Source of the DNA: Zwartia panacis
Lineage (GTDB): Bacteria; Pseudomonadota; Gammaproteobacteria; Burkholderiales; Burkholderiaceae_B
Reading direction: 5' to 3'
Assembly (NCBI RefSeq): GCF_030410395.1
Contig: NZ_JAUHHF010000011.1
Location: 1-64,000 of the forward strand
Length of the DNA: 64,000 nucleotides
The translations under genes and the position numbers were made by a program. Positions 1 to 7,867 of the stretch are shown piece after piece (positions within the stretch are counted from its first letter, which is position 1; each line of letters begins with the position of its first letter). Under the pieces are notes generated by a model that saw only the letters and a list, made by a program, of their open reading frames with translations, was not told where the DNA came from and did no database searches.

Positions 1-46
1 CAATGGCTAATCCAGGCAGTCCTAGGATAGAATCGACGTGGGACAT
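1..46 (-). CDS. Possible 5' end of an unidentified gene (partial)
   Basis: Reading leftward, an ATG at 46-44 opens a frame that runs off the window edge (about 15 codons, beginning MSHVDSILGLPG). A GGAG Shine-Dalgarno-like tetramer lies nine bases upstream (complement of 56-59). The start pattern vaguely recalls an ISL3-type transposase N-terminus, but this is a guess from very little sequence. It would fit the decayed genes next to it. Confidence 0.3.
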   Translation of the reverse strand, partial: MSHVDSILGLPGLAI

Positions 47-143
47 CGGTATGATCTCCATTAAAAATGTTTCTTCGCAAAAACAAGTTTAATGAATACC
101 GTTGTCCCCCGTTAATGATGTAGAGCCTACTCATCGAACACGG

Positions 144-710
144 CTAATTAGCCAGAGTTTTTTCTATGAAATTTTTTATTAAGCCCGCTGTCTCAGCAGT
201 CGCCTCGTTGTACATGTGACGGCCAGTATGGATTGGATCGCCGTTGGGAATATCTCGCCCACCCTCTACCCAGCTTTGCTCTGTAGACGAAGAATTGCTC
301 TGTTTTAAAGATTTAAATAGACGCTCGGCTGATGAGGGTGTGGTCCAGCGATTTGAATCTGATTTGTGATGCAGAACCAATACGGGAACAGATATTTTCT
401 GCTTCACCTCTGTCTCGTTTCGGCTCCCGCTGAAGATCAGTCCGCTGATAAGTTTCTGGTTTTCAGGGGATTGATTTAGGAGCTCTGCAAGGCTTAGAGT
501 GCCATTGCTATGTCCGATCAAAAAAACAGGTTTTCCAAATTTTTTTCGATAGTATTCGACGGTGTGCTTGATGCTCTCTATGTGACGACTCTCACGCCTG
601 GCTGACCATCTTGAGTATGGATCTCCGAAATCCGCCTGGAGGGAGTGGTGACTATCCATAAATACAAGGTTGATAGATGCATCAGATGACTGATAAAGAT
701 CTTTAAATAT
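144..710 (-). pseudogene. Truncated or frameshifted alpha/beta hydrolase
   Basis: The clean reading from an internal ATG at 659 gives 171 residues. The same frame stays open and protein-like upstream to about 710 (strand-like segment ending INLVF just before MDSHHS), where it meets a TGA at 711-713. No ATG, GTG or TTG is available between 710 and 659, so the natural N-terminus is missing. Visible hydrolase features are the nucleophile elbow GHSNG (Ser51 of the 171-residue reading), a late SVPVLVLHH strand followed by an Asp, and a C-terminal His region. The N-terminal oxyanion-loop part is absent in frame. I infer a decayed esterase/hydrolase gene; a functional short protein from the 659 start is less likely. 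Confidence 0.55.
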
Positions 711-851
711 TCATGTGGGTGAAGGGTTAGGTTCTTTGGTGAGACCAAAGCTTCCATTGCCACTGGGCAGAGTATCCGATAACAATTACTAAAAATATAT
801 TCATTCTCCACGTATTGTTTCGATACCTAAGCCCTAGGTAAAATTTGAACT

Positions 852-1046
852 ATGCAAACACGAATCGCCCGCATTGAAGCAATCATTCCCACCCTTGCTA
901 CGCGCGAGGATCTTGCTCGCTTAGAAGGGCGTATGAGTCGCGCAATTCAACACGTTGAAAGCACCCTTCATCAGGAGCTCACCAGTCAAACGTGGCTAAT
1001 CGTAAAGTGGGTTTCGGGTTTGTTAGTCACTCTTTTGCCAAGTTGA
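852..1046 (+). CDS. Small coiled-coil protein with hydrophobic C-terminus, possibly truncated
   Basis: The 64-residue product has an amphipathic, charged helix (residues 1-45, heptad-like pattern around TREDLARLEGRM) followed by a hydrophobic tail (about 47-62) that could be one membrane helix. I do not recognise a named family; small helical proteins with one C-terminal membrane segment of this kind are common in Burkholderiales. No good ribosome binding site precedes the ATG, an in-frame stop lies directly upstream, and the tail ends abruptly, so this may be a remnant. It sits between a broken hydrolase and the mlrC-like gene. Confidence 0.4.
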   Translation: MQTRIARIEAIIPTLATREDLARLEGRMSRAIQHVESTLHQELTSQTWLIVKWVSGLLVTLLPS

Positions 1047-1087
1047 TCTTTGAACAAAGAATTAAACGTTTTGAGATCCTGAATTAA

Positions 1088-2575
1088 TCAGGGCCTCGTT
1101 CGGGTCGTTTTTGCGAGTTTCGTCCAAGGTAAATCTGCCGGGTCTGCGGCCATCGGACCGGCAGCCTTTGCCACCAAAATATGCGAGGCAATCGGTGTGA
1201 AATCCGCCCGAAAATGGTTGGAGCTTTTGACGACCAACACTTTCATGGTTTCGGGGTGAACGCCCAGCATTCTGAATAATTCGCGATCCAACAGTTGCTT
1301 TTTCCCGCTTGCGACCGCCACCAGAACACCTTCGATTTCAAGCAAGGCGCACGGACCAAGCGCAATCGTCGAGCCGGTCATCATGGGTCCCTTGAGCGTG
1401 ACTTTGCCATCCGACAGAGCCTTGACTTTAAAAGTGCCCTGAATCGGTGGGTCGCTGAGTTGACCTGTAAAGGTTGGCACAGCGGTACCGATCGAGGTTG
1501 TGATCGAGGCGCCTAAGCCTGCCTCATGGGCCATGCTTGCTGTTGCAGGATCAAAAAGCAGGCCGAGGGCGACTTTACCTGGTAGTCGTTTGCCGGCGCC
1601 TTTTTCAAGCAAGGCCCGCAACAGCCCTGTCGTATTGCTGTCTCCACCAGCGCCTGGGTTGTCTTGTGTGTCTGCAATCACCACAGGTTTTTCATTCGTC
1701 TCGCCCAGTATGCAAGCGCGCTCGACTGCATCGCGTGCCGAATACATTTCCAGTTTCCACTGGGTAGGCTCACTGACCTGTTCATACAGTCGCTTGACTG
1801 CAGCCTCGGCACGCTCACCGTAGCCCCATACCATGGGAGCACACTCCGCAATGTCGGATGCTGGAAATGCCATGCAAAAGCTCAGAACAGTATCAAACTC
1901 TCGGTCCATTGCGGTAAGCTCTTCGTAGCGCGACTTTGCAGGTTCGAGCCAAGTGCTTTGAGCATTGAGTGGAATCAGATAGGGTAGGCGATGATAAGCC
2001 AACTGCTCTTTCGAGCCGCGCTTGAGGCGGCGTTTTAATAGCTTTGCGGCGAGTTCGCCTGTTTTGGCCATATCCACATGTGGGTAGGTGCGATACGAAA
2101 CTAGGGCGTCCGCCTCAATCAACATGCGGTGCGTCACGTTCGCGTGCAAATCCAAACTCGCGATAATCGGCATTTTAGGACCGACGACTGACCGGATGCG
2201 CGAAATGAGTTCGCCCTCTGTATCATCAATGTGCTCAGCCACTGCCGCCCCATGTAAGTCGAGATAAACGGCATCAAAGCCGCCTTGACGGATGTCGGTC
2301 AATATCGAATCACTGATGCGCTCGAAGGCATCGCGCGTCACGTGTGCAGACGGAATCGCGCCGCACCAGGAGCCTGGCACGAGCTGCCATCCTTCGAGAC
2401 GCGCAGCTTCCATGAATCCGGCAATGGGAATATTGACGTCTCTCAAACTGTCCAGCATCGGCTGGCCTTTGATAAAGGCAGGAAAGGATTCTCCACGGTT
2501 AAACGCGGCCCAGTCTGCTTTGGTGGGTGCAAACGTATTCGTTTCGTGTTGATAGCCAGCCACATAGATTTTCAA
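1088..2575 (-). CDS. mlrC: M81 family metallopeptidase (microcystinase C / MlrC-like)
   Basis: The 495-residue protein matches the MlrC family over its full usual length. The N-terminus has the family signature QHETNTFAPT (His10). The mid-region has SLDLHANVT followed by YRTYPHVDM, and the Asp-x-His and second His are 22 residues apart, as in the described Zn site of Sphingomonas MlrC. The C-terminal half corresponds to the MlrC C-terminal domain. Founding members cleave linearised microcystin fragments, but most homologues lie in non-degraders and probably act on other small peptides or amides. No signal peptide is visible, so it is probably cytoplasmic. It appears to be a single-gene unit. 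The gene symbol is by homology only; the substrate is unknown. Confidence 0.85.
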   Translation of the reverse strand: MKIYVAGYQHETNTFAPTKADWAAFNRGESFPAFIKGQPMLDSLRDVNIPIAGFMEAARLEGWQLVPGSWCGAIPSAHVTRDAFERISDSILTDIRQGGFDAVYLDLHGAAVAEHIDDTEGELISRIRSVVGPKMPIIASLDLHANVTHRMLIEADALVSYRTYPHVDMAKTGELAAKLLKRRLKRGSKEQLAYHRLPYLIPLNAQSTWLEPAKSRYEELTAMDREFDTVLSFCMAFPASDIAECAPMVWGYGERAEAAVKRLYEQVSEPTQWKLEMYSARDAVERACILGETNEKPVVIADTQDNPGAGGDSNTTGLLRALLEKGAGKRLPGKVALGLLFDPATASMAHEAGLGASITTSIGTAVPTFTGQLSDPPIQGTFKVKALSDGKVTLKGPMMTGSTIALGPCALLEIEGVLVAVASGKKQLLDRELFRMLGVHPETMKVLVVKSSNHFRADFTPIASHILVAKAAGPMAADPADLPWTKLAKTTRTRP

Positions 2576-2707
2576 AATATCACTCCCCGGGAATCGCGTG
2601 ATTTGATCGATGAATTATAGGTGCTATATGTAAATGTGATTGACTCGCTATCTGTGGGCATGTTATCAGTGACGTAGACAAGTATTTATAAATTTTTGGA
2701 GTTGTAT

Positions 2708-3226
2708 ATGGCTGCCATCATTAAATTCGCGATGTTCAACTTCACGCTCACATTTTTTGTCATGGCGATGTTATTTGCGGCAGTCCAAATAATGAAGGCA
2801 CATCCAGCCCAACGAAACTCCTCTTATGTTTACGAATCAGTTTTCAGGTGGTTTTTATTCTTCTGTGTTGGCGTGAGTTACTTCTATAACTTTGTTGTCC
2901 ACACTTTTTTTGGCGAAGTGTCCGCGCAGTATATTGGCTGGGCGAATAGTCCATTTCAACTCGAAGTTGGTTTTGCGAGTCTAGGCTATGCAGTGGTTGG
3001 TTTTATTGCATTTAGAAAAAATTGGTGGCTCAGAGTGGCAGCGGTTGTGGGTCCCGGATTGTTCATGCTGGGGGCTGCGGGAGGGCATGTGTATCAAATG
3101 ATCGTTGCCCATAATTTTGCGCCAGGCAACGCGGGGATCATGTTTTATTCCGATCTCTTTCTGCCGGCTTTCGGAGTGATGATGTTGTTTCTGACCAAGC
3201 CCAACAACCTGTCGAGCGAAGATTAA
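2708..3226 (+). CDS. DUF6790-type integral membrane protein
   Basis: The predicted product has about 172 residues and four to five hydrophobic helices, with conserved-looking aromatic stretches (FYNFVVHTFF, then IGWANSPFQLEVGFASLGY) that fit the DUF6790 family. I prefer the ATG at 2708 to an in-frame TTG at 2696 because GGAG (2698-2701) sits six bases before the ATG. The function is unknown. It ends two bases before the histidine phosphatase gene, so the two are probably co-transcribed and translationally coupled. Confidence 0.7.
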   Translation: MAAIIKFAMFNFTLTFFVMAMLFAAVQIMKAHPAQRNSSYVYESVFRWFLFFCVGVSYFYNFVVHTFFGEVSAQYIGWANSPFQLEVGFASLGYAVVGFIAFRKNWWLRVAAVVGPGLFMLGAAGGHVYQMIVAHNFAPGNAGIMFYSDLFLPAFGVMMLFLTKPNNLSSED

Positions 3227-3228
3227 TC

Positions 3229-3939
3229 ATGAAACGATTTCTCATTGCATTATTCCTTTTATCAGTCGCGCACTCAGCTATCGGAGCGCCTTCGCGCATT
3301 GTTGTTCTCAGACATGGTGAAAAGGAAAATGCCTACGCACTCTGTGATGTGGGTCAGCAGCGTTCTCTTGCTTTGAAAGCTCAGTATCTTGGCAAAGGTG
3401 CCGAGAAATCTCTTTTCCCTCACGCTGCACCTACCGCTTTTTTTGCGATCACGTTGCATACTTTGGAGTTAGTCGCACCCTCAGCGGACTCTTGGGGCTT
3501 GCCAGTTATGACATATTCAGTCGTACCACTGCCGGGAATGAGCGATGCGGCCTCGACAGACTGGCTCAATCGTCAAACACAACGTGCGGCTACAGAGGTC
3601 ATGAACGATTCACGCTGGCGCGGTCAGACGGTGGTGATGGCGTGGGAGCACAAACATATCGCCAACCAAAAGCTAGAAAAAAATAATCCGGATGCGCTGG
3701 TTGAATTACGAGAGTTACTCAAGCTGGATCAATTGCCAGAAGCTGACAAAAAGCGTGTGCCTAAGACTTGGAGTGGAAGCAACTACAACTTTTTCTGGAT
3801 TATTGATTACAACGATTCAGGTCAACCCGTCGCGTTCAAAGAGATTCGGCAGGATTTCACGGGCCAGTTCTCATCTGTACCCAATAATGCCTGGGACGCA
3901 CCCGAGGGTTTGTCTAAAAACAGTCGTTGTAAACAATAG
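3229..3939 (+). CDS. Periplasmic histidine phosphatase superfamily protein
   Basis: The 236-residue protein starts with a classical signal peptide (about 1-20, ending AIGA). The branch-1 phosphatase signature LRHGEKE follows at once (catalytic His29), and a second conserved His lies in the AWEHKHI stretch. The family transfers phosphate through a phospho-His intermediate; this subgroup of exported proteins has no settled substrate. The ATG lies two bases after the preceding membrane-protein gene, so coupling is likely. The role together with the DUF6790 protein is not known. Confidence 0.75.
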   Translation: MKRFLIALFLLSVAHSAIGAPSRIVVLRHGEKENAYALCDVGQQRSLALKAQYLGKGAEKSLFPHAAPTAFFAITLHTLELVAPSADSWGLPVMTYSVVPLPGMSDAASTDWLNRQTQRAATEVMNDSRWRGQTVVMAWEHKHIANQKLEKNNPDALVELRELLKLDQLPEADKKRVPKTWSGSNYNFFWIIDYNDSGQPVAFKEIRQDFTGQFSSVPNNAWDAPEGLSKNSRCKQ

Positions 3940-3945
3940 GTTGAG

Positions 3946-4791
3946 CTAGGTGTTTAGGCGATCAAGAAATCGCGAGATGATCGCCATATATTCATCTGGT
4001 TTTTCAACATTCGGAAGATGTGAACAACCTTGCATCATGATCCAGTCTGAGTTTGAGAGTCCATCTTTTAGTACTTGATTGACTTTGGGTGTCGACTCGT
4101 CAAACTCGCCGGAGATAATTTGAATGGGCAGCTTGATCTGGTGCAAATCTTTCATGCGATCCCAGTCTTTCAAATTTCCCGTGACGGTAAATTCATTTTT
4201 ACCCCACATCACTTCATAGACTTGATTCGTTTCTTCCATCTTTTCCAGGATCTTTTTTGGAAAAGGATCAATTCGAAGGATATGCCTTGAGTAAAACTCC
4301 ATGACAGTATTTTCGTCAGGGATGGATTTGGCGCCAAGCATCTCGTGCAGCAGTCTCTGGATTTCAGCACTCATCACGGGTGCGCTCGATAGCGAGTTTG
4401 ACAGAATACCCCCTCGCACACCTTTGGGATTGGTCAGGAAGTACTCAAGAGCGAGCATCCCTCCCCAGGACTGACCCAAAATCACGACTTCTTCAAGATG
4501 AAGCGCTTGTCTGACAAAATCGACCTCCGCCACAAAGCGCGGAACTTTCCAGCGTTTTGGGTCGTCTGGGGTGTCGGATCTGCCGCAACCTAACTGGTCA
4601 TAAAAAACGACTTTTTGTGTATCGGAAGCAAGTGCTTCCAGATTTTCCAGATAGTCATGCGCCATCCCGGGACCGCCATGAAGCACCAGCAGGGGAGCCC
4701 GCGCGTGTTTGGACTCTCCGCCTATGGATCGTGTCCAGACTTTGTAACCGTCCTCGACATTGATGAAAGTTTCAGTTGCGGATACCGTCAT
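3946..4791 (-). CDS. Proline-iminopeptidase-like alpha/beta hydrolase (peptidase S33)
   Basis: The predicted protein has 281 residues. It carries the HGGPG oxyanion motif of the S33 proline iminopeptidase group (residues 38-42), the nucleophile elbow GQSWGG (Ser108), a late Asp in GEFDEST and a terminal catalytic His in GCSHLPN. S33 enzymes usually remove N-terminal proline or hydrolyse amino-acid amides. The ATG at 4791 is chosen over a GTG at 4797 because AGGAG lies five bases upstream. It converges with the phosphatase gene and is divergent from the TRIC gene. No signal peptide is visible. Confidence 0.8.
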   Translation of the reverse strand: MTVSATETFINVEDGYKVWTRSIGGESKHARAPLLVLHGGPGMAHDYLENLEALASDTQKVVFYDQLGCGRSDTPDDPKRWKVPRFVAEVDFVRQALHLEEVVILGQSWGGMLALEYFLTNPKGVRGGILSNSLSSAPVMSAEIQRLLHEMLGAKSIPDENTVMEFYSRHILRIDPFPKKILEKMEETNQVYEVMWGKNEFTVTGNLKDWDRMKDLHQIKLPIQIISGEFDESTPKVNQVLKDGLSNSDWIMMQGCSHLPNVEKPDEYMAIISRFLDRLNT

Positions 4792-4892
4792 GATCACTCC
4801 TGTTCATTGAATGGCGCGACAATTGAATTTTCATCTGCAATATGATGAATTTGTTAAAATTTAACAGGTGTTAACGTAAACGAGAATTAAAA

Positions 4893-5531
4893 ATGGTAGA
4901 GACAATGCCGACATTGCCGTTATGGGTTGATGTCACTGCGATGGCGACCACGGCGATCTACGGTGCCGCGACAGCCCGCAGCAGGAATGTGCCTGTGTCT
5001 GGTACTTTATTCGCGGGTATTTTGGGCGGCGCGGCTGGCGGTATCGTTCGCGATCTGTTGCTTGGCCTTGAGCCTGTCGCGATTACCGGACCCTATTACT
5101 TTCCCTGGATTTTATTGGCGACTGTTTTCGGCGCATTTTTCTTTTACAAATTTATTTCGCAAAAAGTCCCTTTCCTCGTTCTCAAGGGTGTCGCGATCGG
5201 CTTGTTGATTTCCATTGGCTGTCAAAAGGCGCTGATGCACGATGTGCCGTTTGTCTCGATCATTCTGTGTGGCGTTTTGACTGCGACAGTCGGCGGGATG
5301 GCGATCGATACCTTGACGCGTCACCGAGCAGCCGTCTTTAGTCAGGCGCATTGGTTTGCGACCGCACTTATCATTGGCAGCCTCGTTTTTTATGGTCTGA
5401 CGATGACCACTAATTTTTACCTCGCGACTGCGGGTGCGACACTGACCGCTGCCGTACTGTATGTCACCAGCGTTCTTCGCAACTGGCCATCTCCTATGTG
5501 GCCAAAAGAAGATACCGATATGTCTGCCTGA
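4893..5531 (+). CDS. TRIC-family channel (UPF0126 / YadS-YicG group)
   Basis: The 212-residue protein has about seven membrane helices arranged as two TRIC repeats. Repeat 1 has an intact GG-x-x-R-D motif (GGIVRDLLLG). In repeat 2 the same site reads GGMAID, so the conserved Arg is replaced by Ile while the Asp is kept. Eukaryotic and prokaryotic TRIC proteins are trimeric monovalent-cation channels, and some bacterial relatives have been assigned glycine transport. It is followed 23 bases later by the double nitrilase gene, probably in one operon, which suggests a coupled substrate or ion. The second-repeat change may alter gating or selectivity. Confidence 0.8.
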   Translation: MVETMPTLPLWVDVTAMATTAIYGAATARSRNVPVSGTLFAGILGGAAGGIVRDLLLGLEPVAITGPYYFPWILLATVFGAFFFYKFISQKVPFLVLKGVAIGLLISIGCQKALMHDVPFVSIILCGVLTATVGGMAIDTLTRHRAAVFSQAHWFATALIIGSLVFYGLTMTTNFYLATAGATLTAAVLYVTSVLRNWPSPMWPKEDTDMSA

Positions 5532-5554
5532 TATCAATTACAAGGAAAAAAAAC

Positions 5555-7399
5555 ATGCCTGTTGTGAAAGAAGCGTTCAAAGTCGCAGCCATTGAGTTCA
5601 ATCCAGAGTTCATGGAGCTCGATAAAAATATTGTGGCAGCCACTGCGATCGCGGAAGAGGCTGCAAAAAATGGTGCGCGACTGATTGTGATGCCTGAGGC
5701 GGCCGTATCGGGTTATATCTATCGGGATCTTGAGCAGTTTTTACCCTATATGGATACGGTTCCTGGCAAGACAACGGATTCGCTTTTAACAGTCACCAAA
5801 AAATATAACTGCTACATTGCAATCGGTATCGCGGAAATTGATCGTGACACAGGTTTGACATACAACACGGGTGCCCTGGTTGGTCCAAATGGTCTCGTGG
5901 GTAAGTATCGTAAAAATGGTTTAAATCCCTCCGATGTATTGTGGTTCGTGCCTGGAAATACTGGTTATCCTGTGTTTGAGACCGAACTCGGTCGTATCAC
6001 GATGATCATTTGCTATGACGATACTTACTGGGAGCCCGCGCGCGTAGCTGCCGTCAAAGGGTGTGATGTAATCGCCTACATATGCTCGTCCGATCGTTTG
6101 CTCCCCCAGTTGGGCGAGCAAGCGGCAGGTAAACACTCCACGATTGCCGCTGTCCAGCATCAAAGTGCCTGGAACGGTCTGGCGATGGTGGCCGCTGATC
6201 GAAATAATGCGGAGAGTAATCCTACGACAGGTGTCACGGTGACCTACGGAGGCTCGGCTTCGATCTGGCAGGCCGATGGTGAGCGTATTGCGCATGCGTC
6301 TTCGACAGACTATACAAAGACAATGACCAACAAGCCTTCGATCATCTATGGCATGATCGATCCGACACGTTTTGATAACGAACAAAAGCGCACGCTTGAG
6401 CGTCGTCGCCCTGAGCTCTACAAGGAGCTGGCTTTCTATCGCGCGCCGACCGACACGGCAGCGACAAAACATGCTTCCGAGGTGATGGCTGCAGCAGTCC
6501 AATATTGCCTGGATGCAAATGATTTCGAAGGGAATTTAAATCGTTGCGATGCATTGATTAAAAAAATGCAGGGTGATACGACGACATTTAATTTAGTGGT
6601 GTTGCCTGCATGTTCATTTAGCGGTCCCGCATCAAAGGACAATGTTGAAAGCATTGCAGAAAAAGCGCTTGGGAAATCCACGCAGGCTGCGAGTGATTTC
6701 GCAGTCCGTCTCAAAACACATCTTGTCGCAAGTTTTATTGAAAAAGAAGGTGACCGATACTTCCACACGGCGGTCTTGTTAGCTCCTGACGGAAAGGTGC
6801 TTGGTCACTACCGCCAAACACACCTTGATCCGGCGGATGCTGCATTTTTAACCCCGGGTGATGACTTACCTGTTTTCGAGACTGCGATCGGTAGGATTGG
6901 AATGTTGCTGAACGATGATTTCCGCTTTCCTGAAGCCTCTGGCATGTTAGCCATGCGTCGTGCGGATATCATTGCCGCACCGGTAAGCTGGTCCGGACAA
7001 TATGGTGGAAGGATGCAAGATGCTGCGGGTCTGTTTGATCATCCCTATGCCGCCAATACGATGGTGTTTTGGTATGCCGCGGCGAAAACTTCTCAAGCCT
7101 ACACTGTGGTGGCAAACTCCGTCGGTAATGGCTGTTTGGGCTCGAGTGGTGTATTTACGATCAATCCAATTGATTCGCTTGAAATTCCTGTCGTGGGATC
7201 AATTGATCACGAAGAGATCGTGTCACTGAAGTTCACCACGCTCGGCAATGCCTACTGGATGAATCAAAGCAAGCTACTCGCCGGCCGTCGCGCTGATCTC
7301 GCTTCGCCTTTGGTTTTTCCTGCAGATTCCAAGGCATTGCAGCAATGGAAGAGCGTGTCAGGTTTCGCGATCGATGCCTGGACTGCTTACAAACAATAA
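5555..7399 (+). CDS. Tandem carbon-nitrogen hydrolase (nitrilase fold); second domain catalytically degenerate
   Basis: The 614-residue protein contains two consecutive nitrilase-superfamily domains (about 8-290 and 308-590). Domain 1 has the full Glu-Lys-Cys triad: Glu48 (MPEAAVSGY), Lys120 (KYRKNGL) and Cys153 (IICYDD). In domain 2 the aligned positions are Ala352 (VVLPACS), Gln421 (HYRQTHL) and Asn453 (MLLNDD), so all three catalytic residues are lost while the flanking motifs are retained. Domain 1 should hydrolyse an amide or nitrile; domain 2 is probably structural or a ligand sensor. The ATG at 5555 is chosen because AAGGA lies eight bases upstream. The neighbours are a TRIC channel and a K+-channel-like protein. 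The substrate is unknown. Confidence 0.85.
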   Translation: MPVVKEAFKVAAIEFNPEFMELDKNIVAATAIAEEAAKNGARLIVMPEAAVSGYIYRDLEQFLPYMDTVPGKTTDSLLTVTKKYNCYIAIGIAEIDRDTGLTYNTGALVGPNGLVGKYRKNGLNPSDVLWFVPGNTGYPVFETELGRITMIICYDDTYWEPARVAAVKGCDVIAYICSSDRLLPQLGEQAAGKHSTIAAVQHQSAWNGLAMVAADRNNAESNPTTGVTVTYGGSASIWQADGERIAHASSTDYTKTMTNKPSIIYGMIDPTRFDNEQKRTLERRRPELYKELAFYRAPTDTAATKHASEVMAAAVQYCLDANDFEGNLNRCDALIKKMQGDTTTFNLVVLPACSFSGPASKDNVESIAEKALGKSTQAASDFAVRLKTHLVASFIEKEGDRYFHTAVLLAPDGKVLGHYRQTHLDPADAAFLTPGDDLPVFETAIGRIGMLLNDDFRFPEASGMLAMRRADIIAAPVSWSGQYGGRMQDAAGLFDHPYAANTMVFWYAAAKTSQAYTVVANSVGNGCLGSSGVFTINPIDSLEIPVVGSIDHEEIVSLKFTTLGNAYWMNQSKLLAGRRADLASPLVFPADSKALQQWKSVSGFAIDAWTAYKQ

Positions 7400-7411
7400 A
7401 GAGCGGTTTAA

Positions 7412-7867
7412 ATGATGAAAGAGACTGCCGCGAATTACGTTTTCAATTTCGATGCATTGATACTGGGATGTGCCACGATCCTGCTTTGCTTGATTATTCA
7501 GGCATTGTTTGTGATGCTCGTCACATCCAAGTTCAAGACTGGTGTACGGAATCTGATCAATGGTGATCGCTGGATGCTTGCGCAGGTTGTATTTTTTGCA
7601 GGAATCCTGATGCTGTTGATTTCACATCTGGTGCAAATCTATGTGTGGGGTCTTGCTTTGACGTTGTTTGACATTATTCCCAATCAGCATCAGGCGATGG
7701 TGTTTGCCGGTAGTACTTATACAACGGTCGGCTTTGTGACAGATCCGCTACCAGTGCACTGGCAATTGATCGCTGTTATCATGGCAGCCTCAGGATTTTT
7801 CTCTTTTGGCTGGAGTACTGCAGTCATGTTCCTGCTTTCCCAGGCGCTTTTTCCATCGGAAAAATGA
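7412..7867 (+). CDS. Small K+-channel-like membrane protein
   Basis: The 151-residue protein has an N-terminal membrane helix (about 14-37), a second around 57-85 and a third around 116-145. Between the last two lies a pore-loop-like segment ending STYTTVGF (residues 101-108), close to the TTVGYG filter of two-helix potassium channels but with F and V replacing Y and G. No RCK domain is present. It follows the double nitrilase by 12 bases and is probably in its operon. Its 3' end overlaps the 3' end of the convergent flavoprotein gene by 44 bases. Channel function is inferred from the loop only. Confidence 0.55.
   Translation: MMKETAANYVFNFDALILGCATILLCLIIQALFVMLVTSKFKTGVRNLINGDRWMLAQVVFFAGILMLLISHLVQIYVWGLALTLFDIIPNQHQAMVFAGSTYTTVGFVTDPLPVHWQLIAVIMAASGFFSFGWSTAVMFLLSQALFPSEK

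Noticed and set aside
5112-5537. 141-codon minus-strand ORF
   Set aside because: Antisense shadow of the TRIC gene with a charged, low-quality product.
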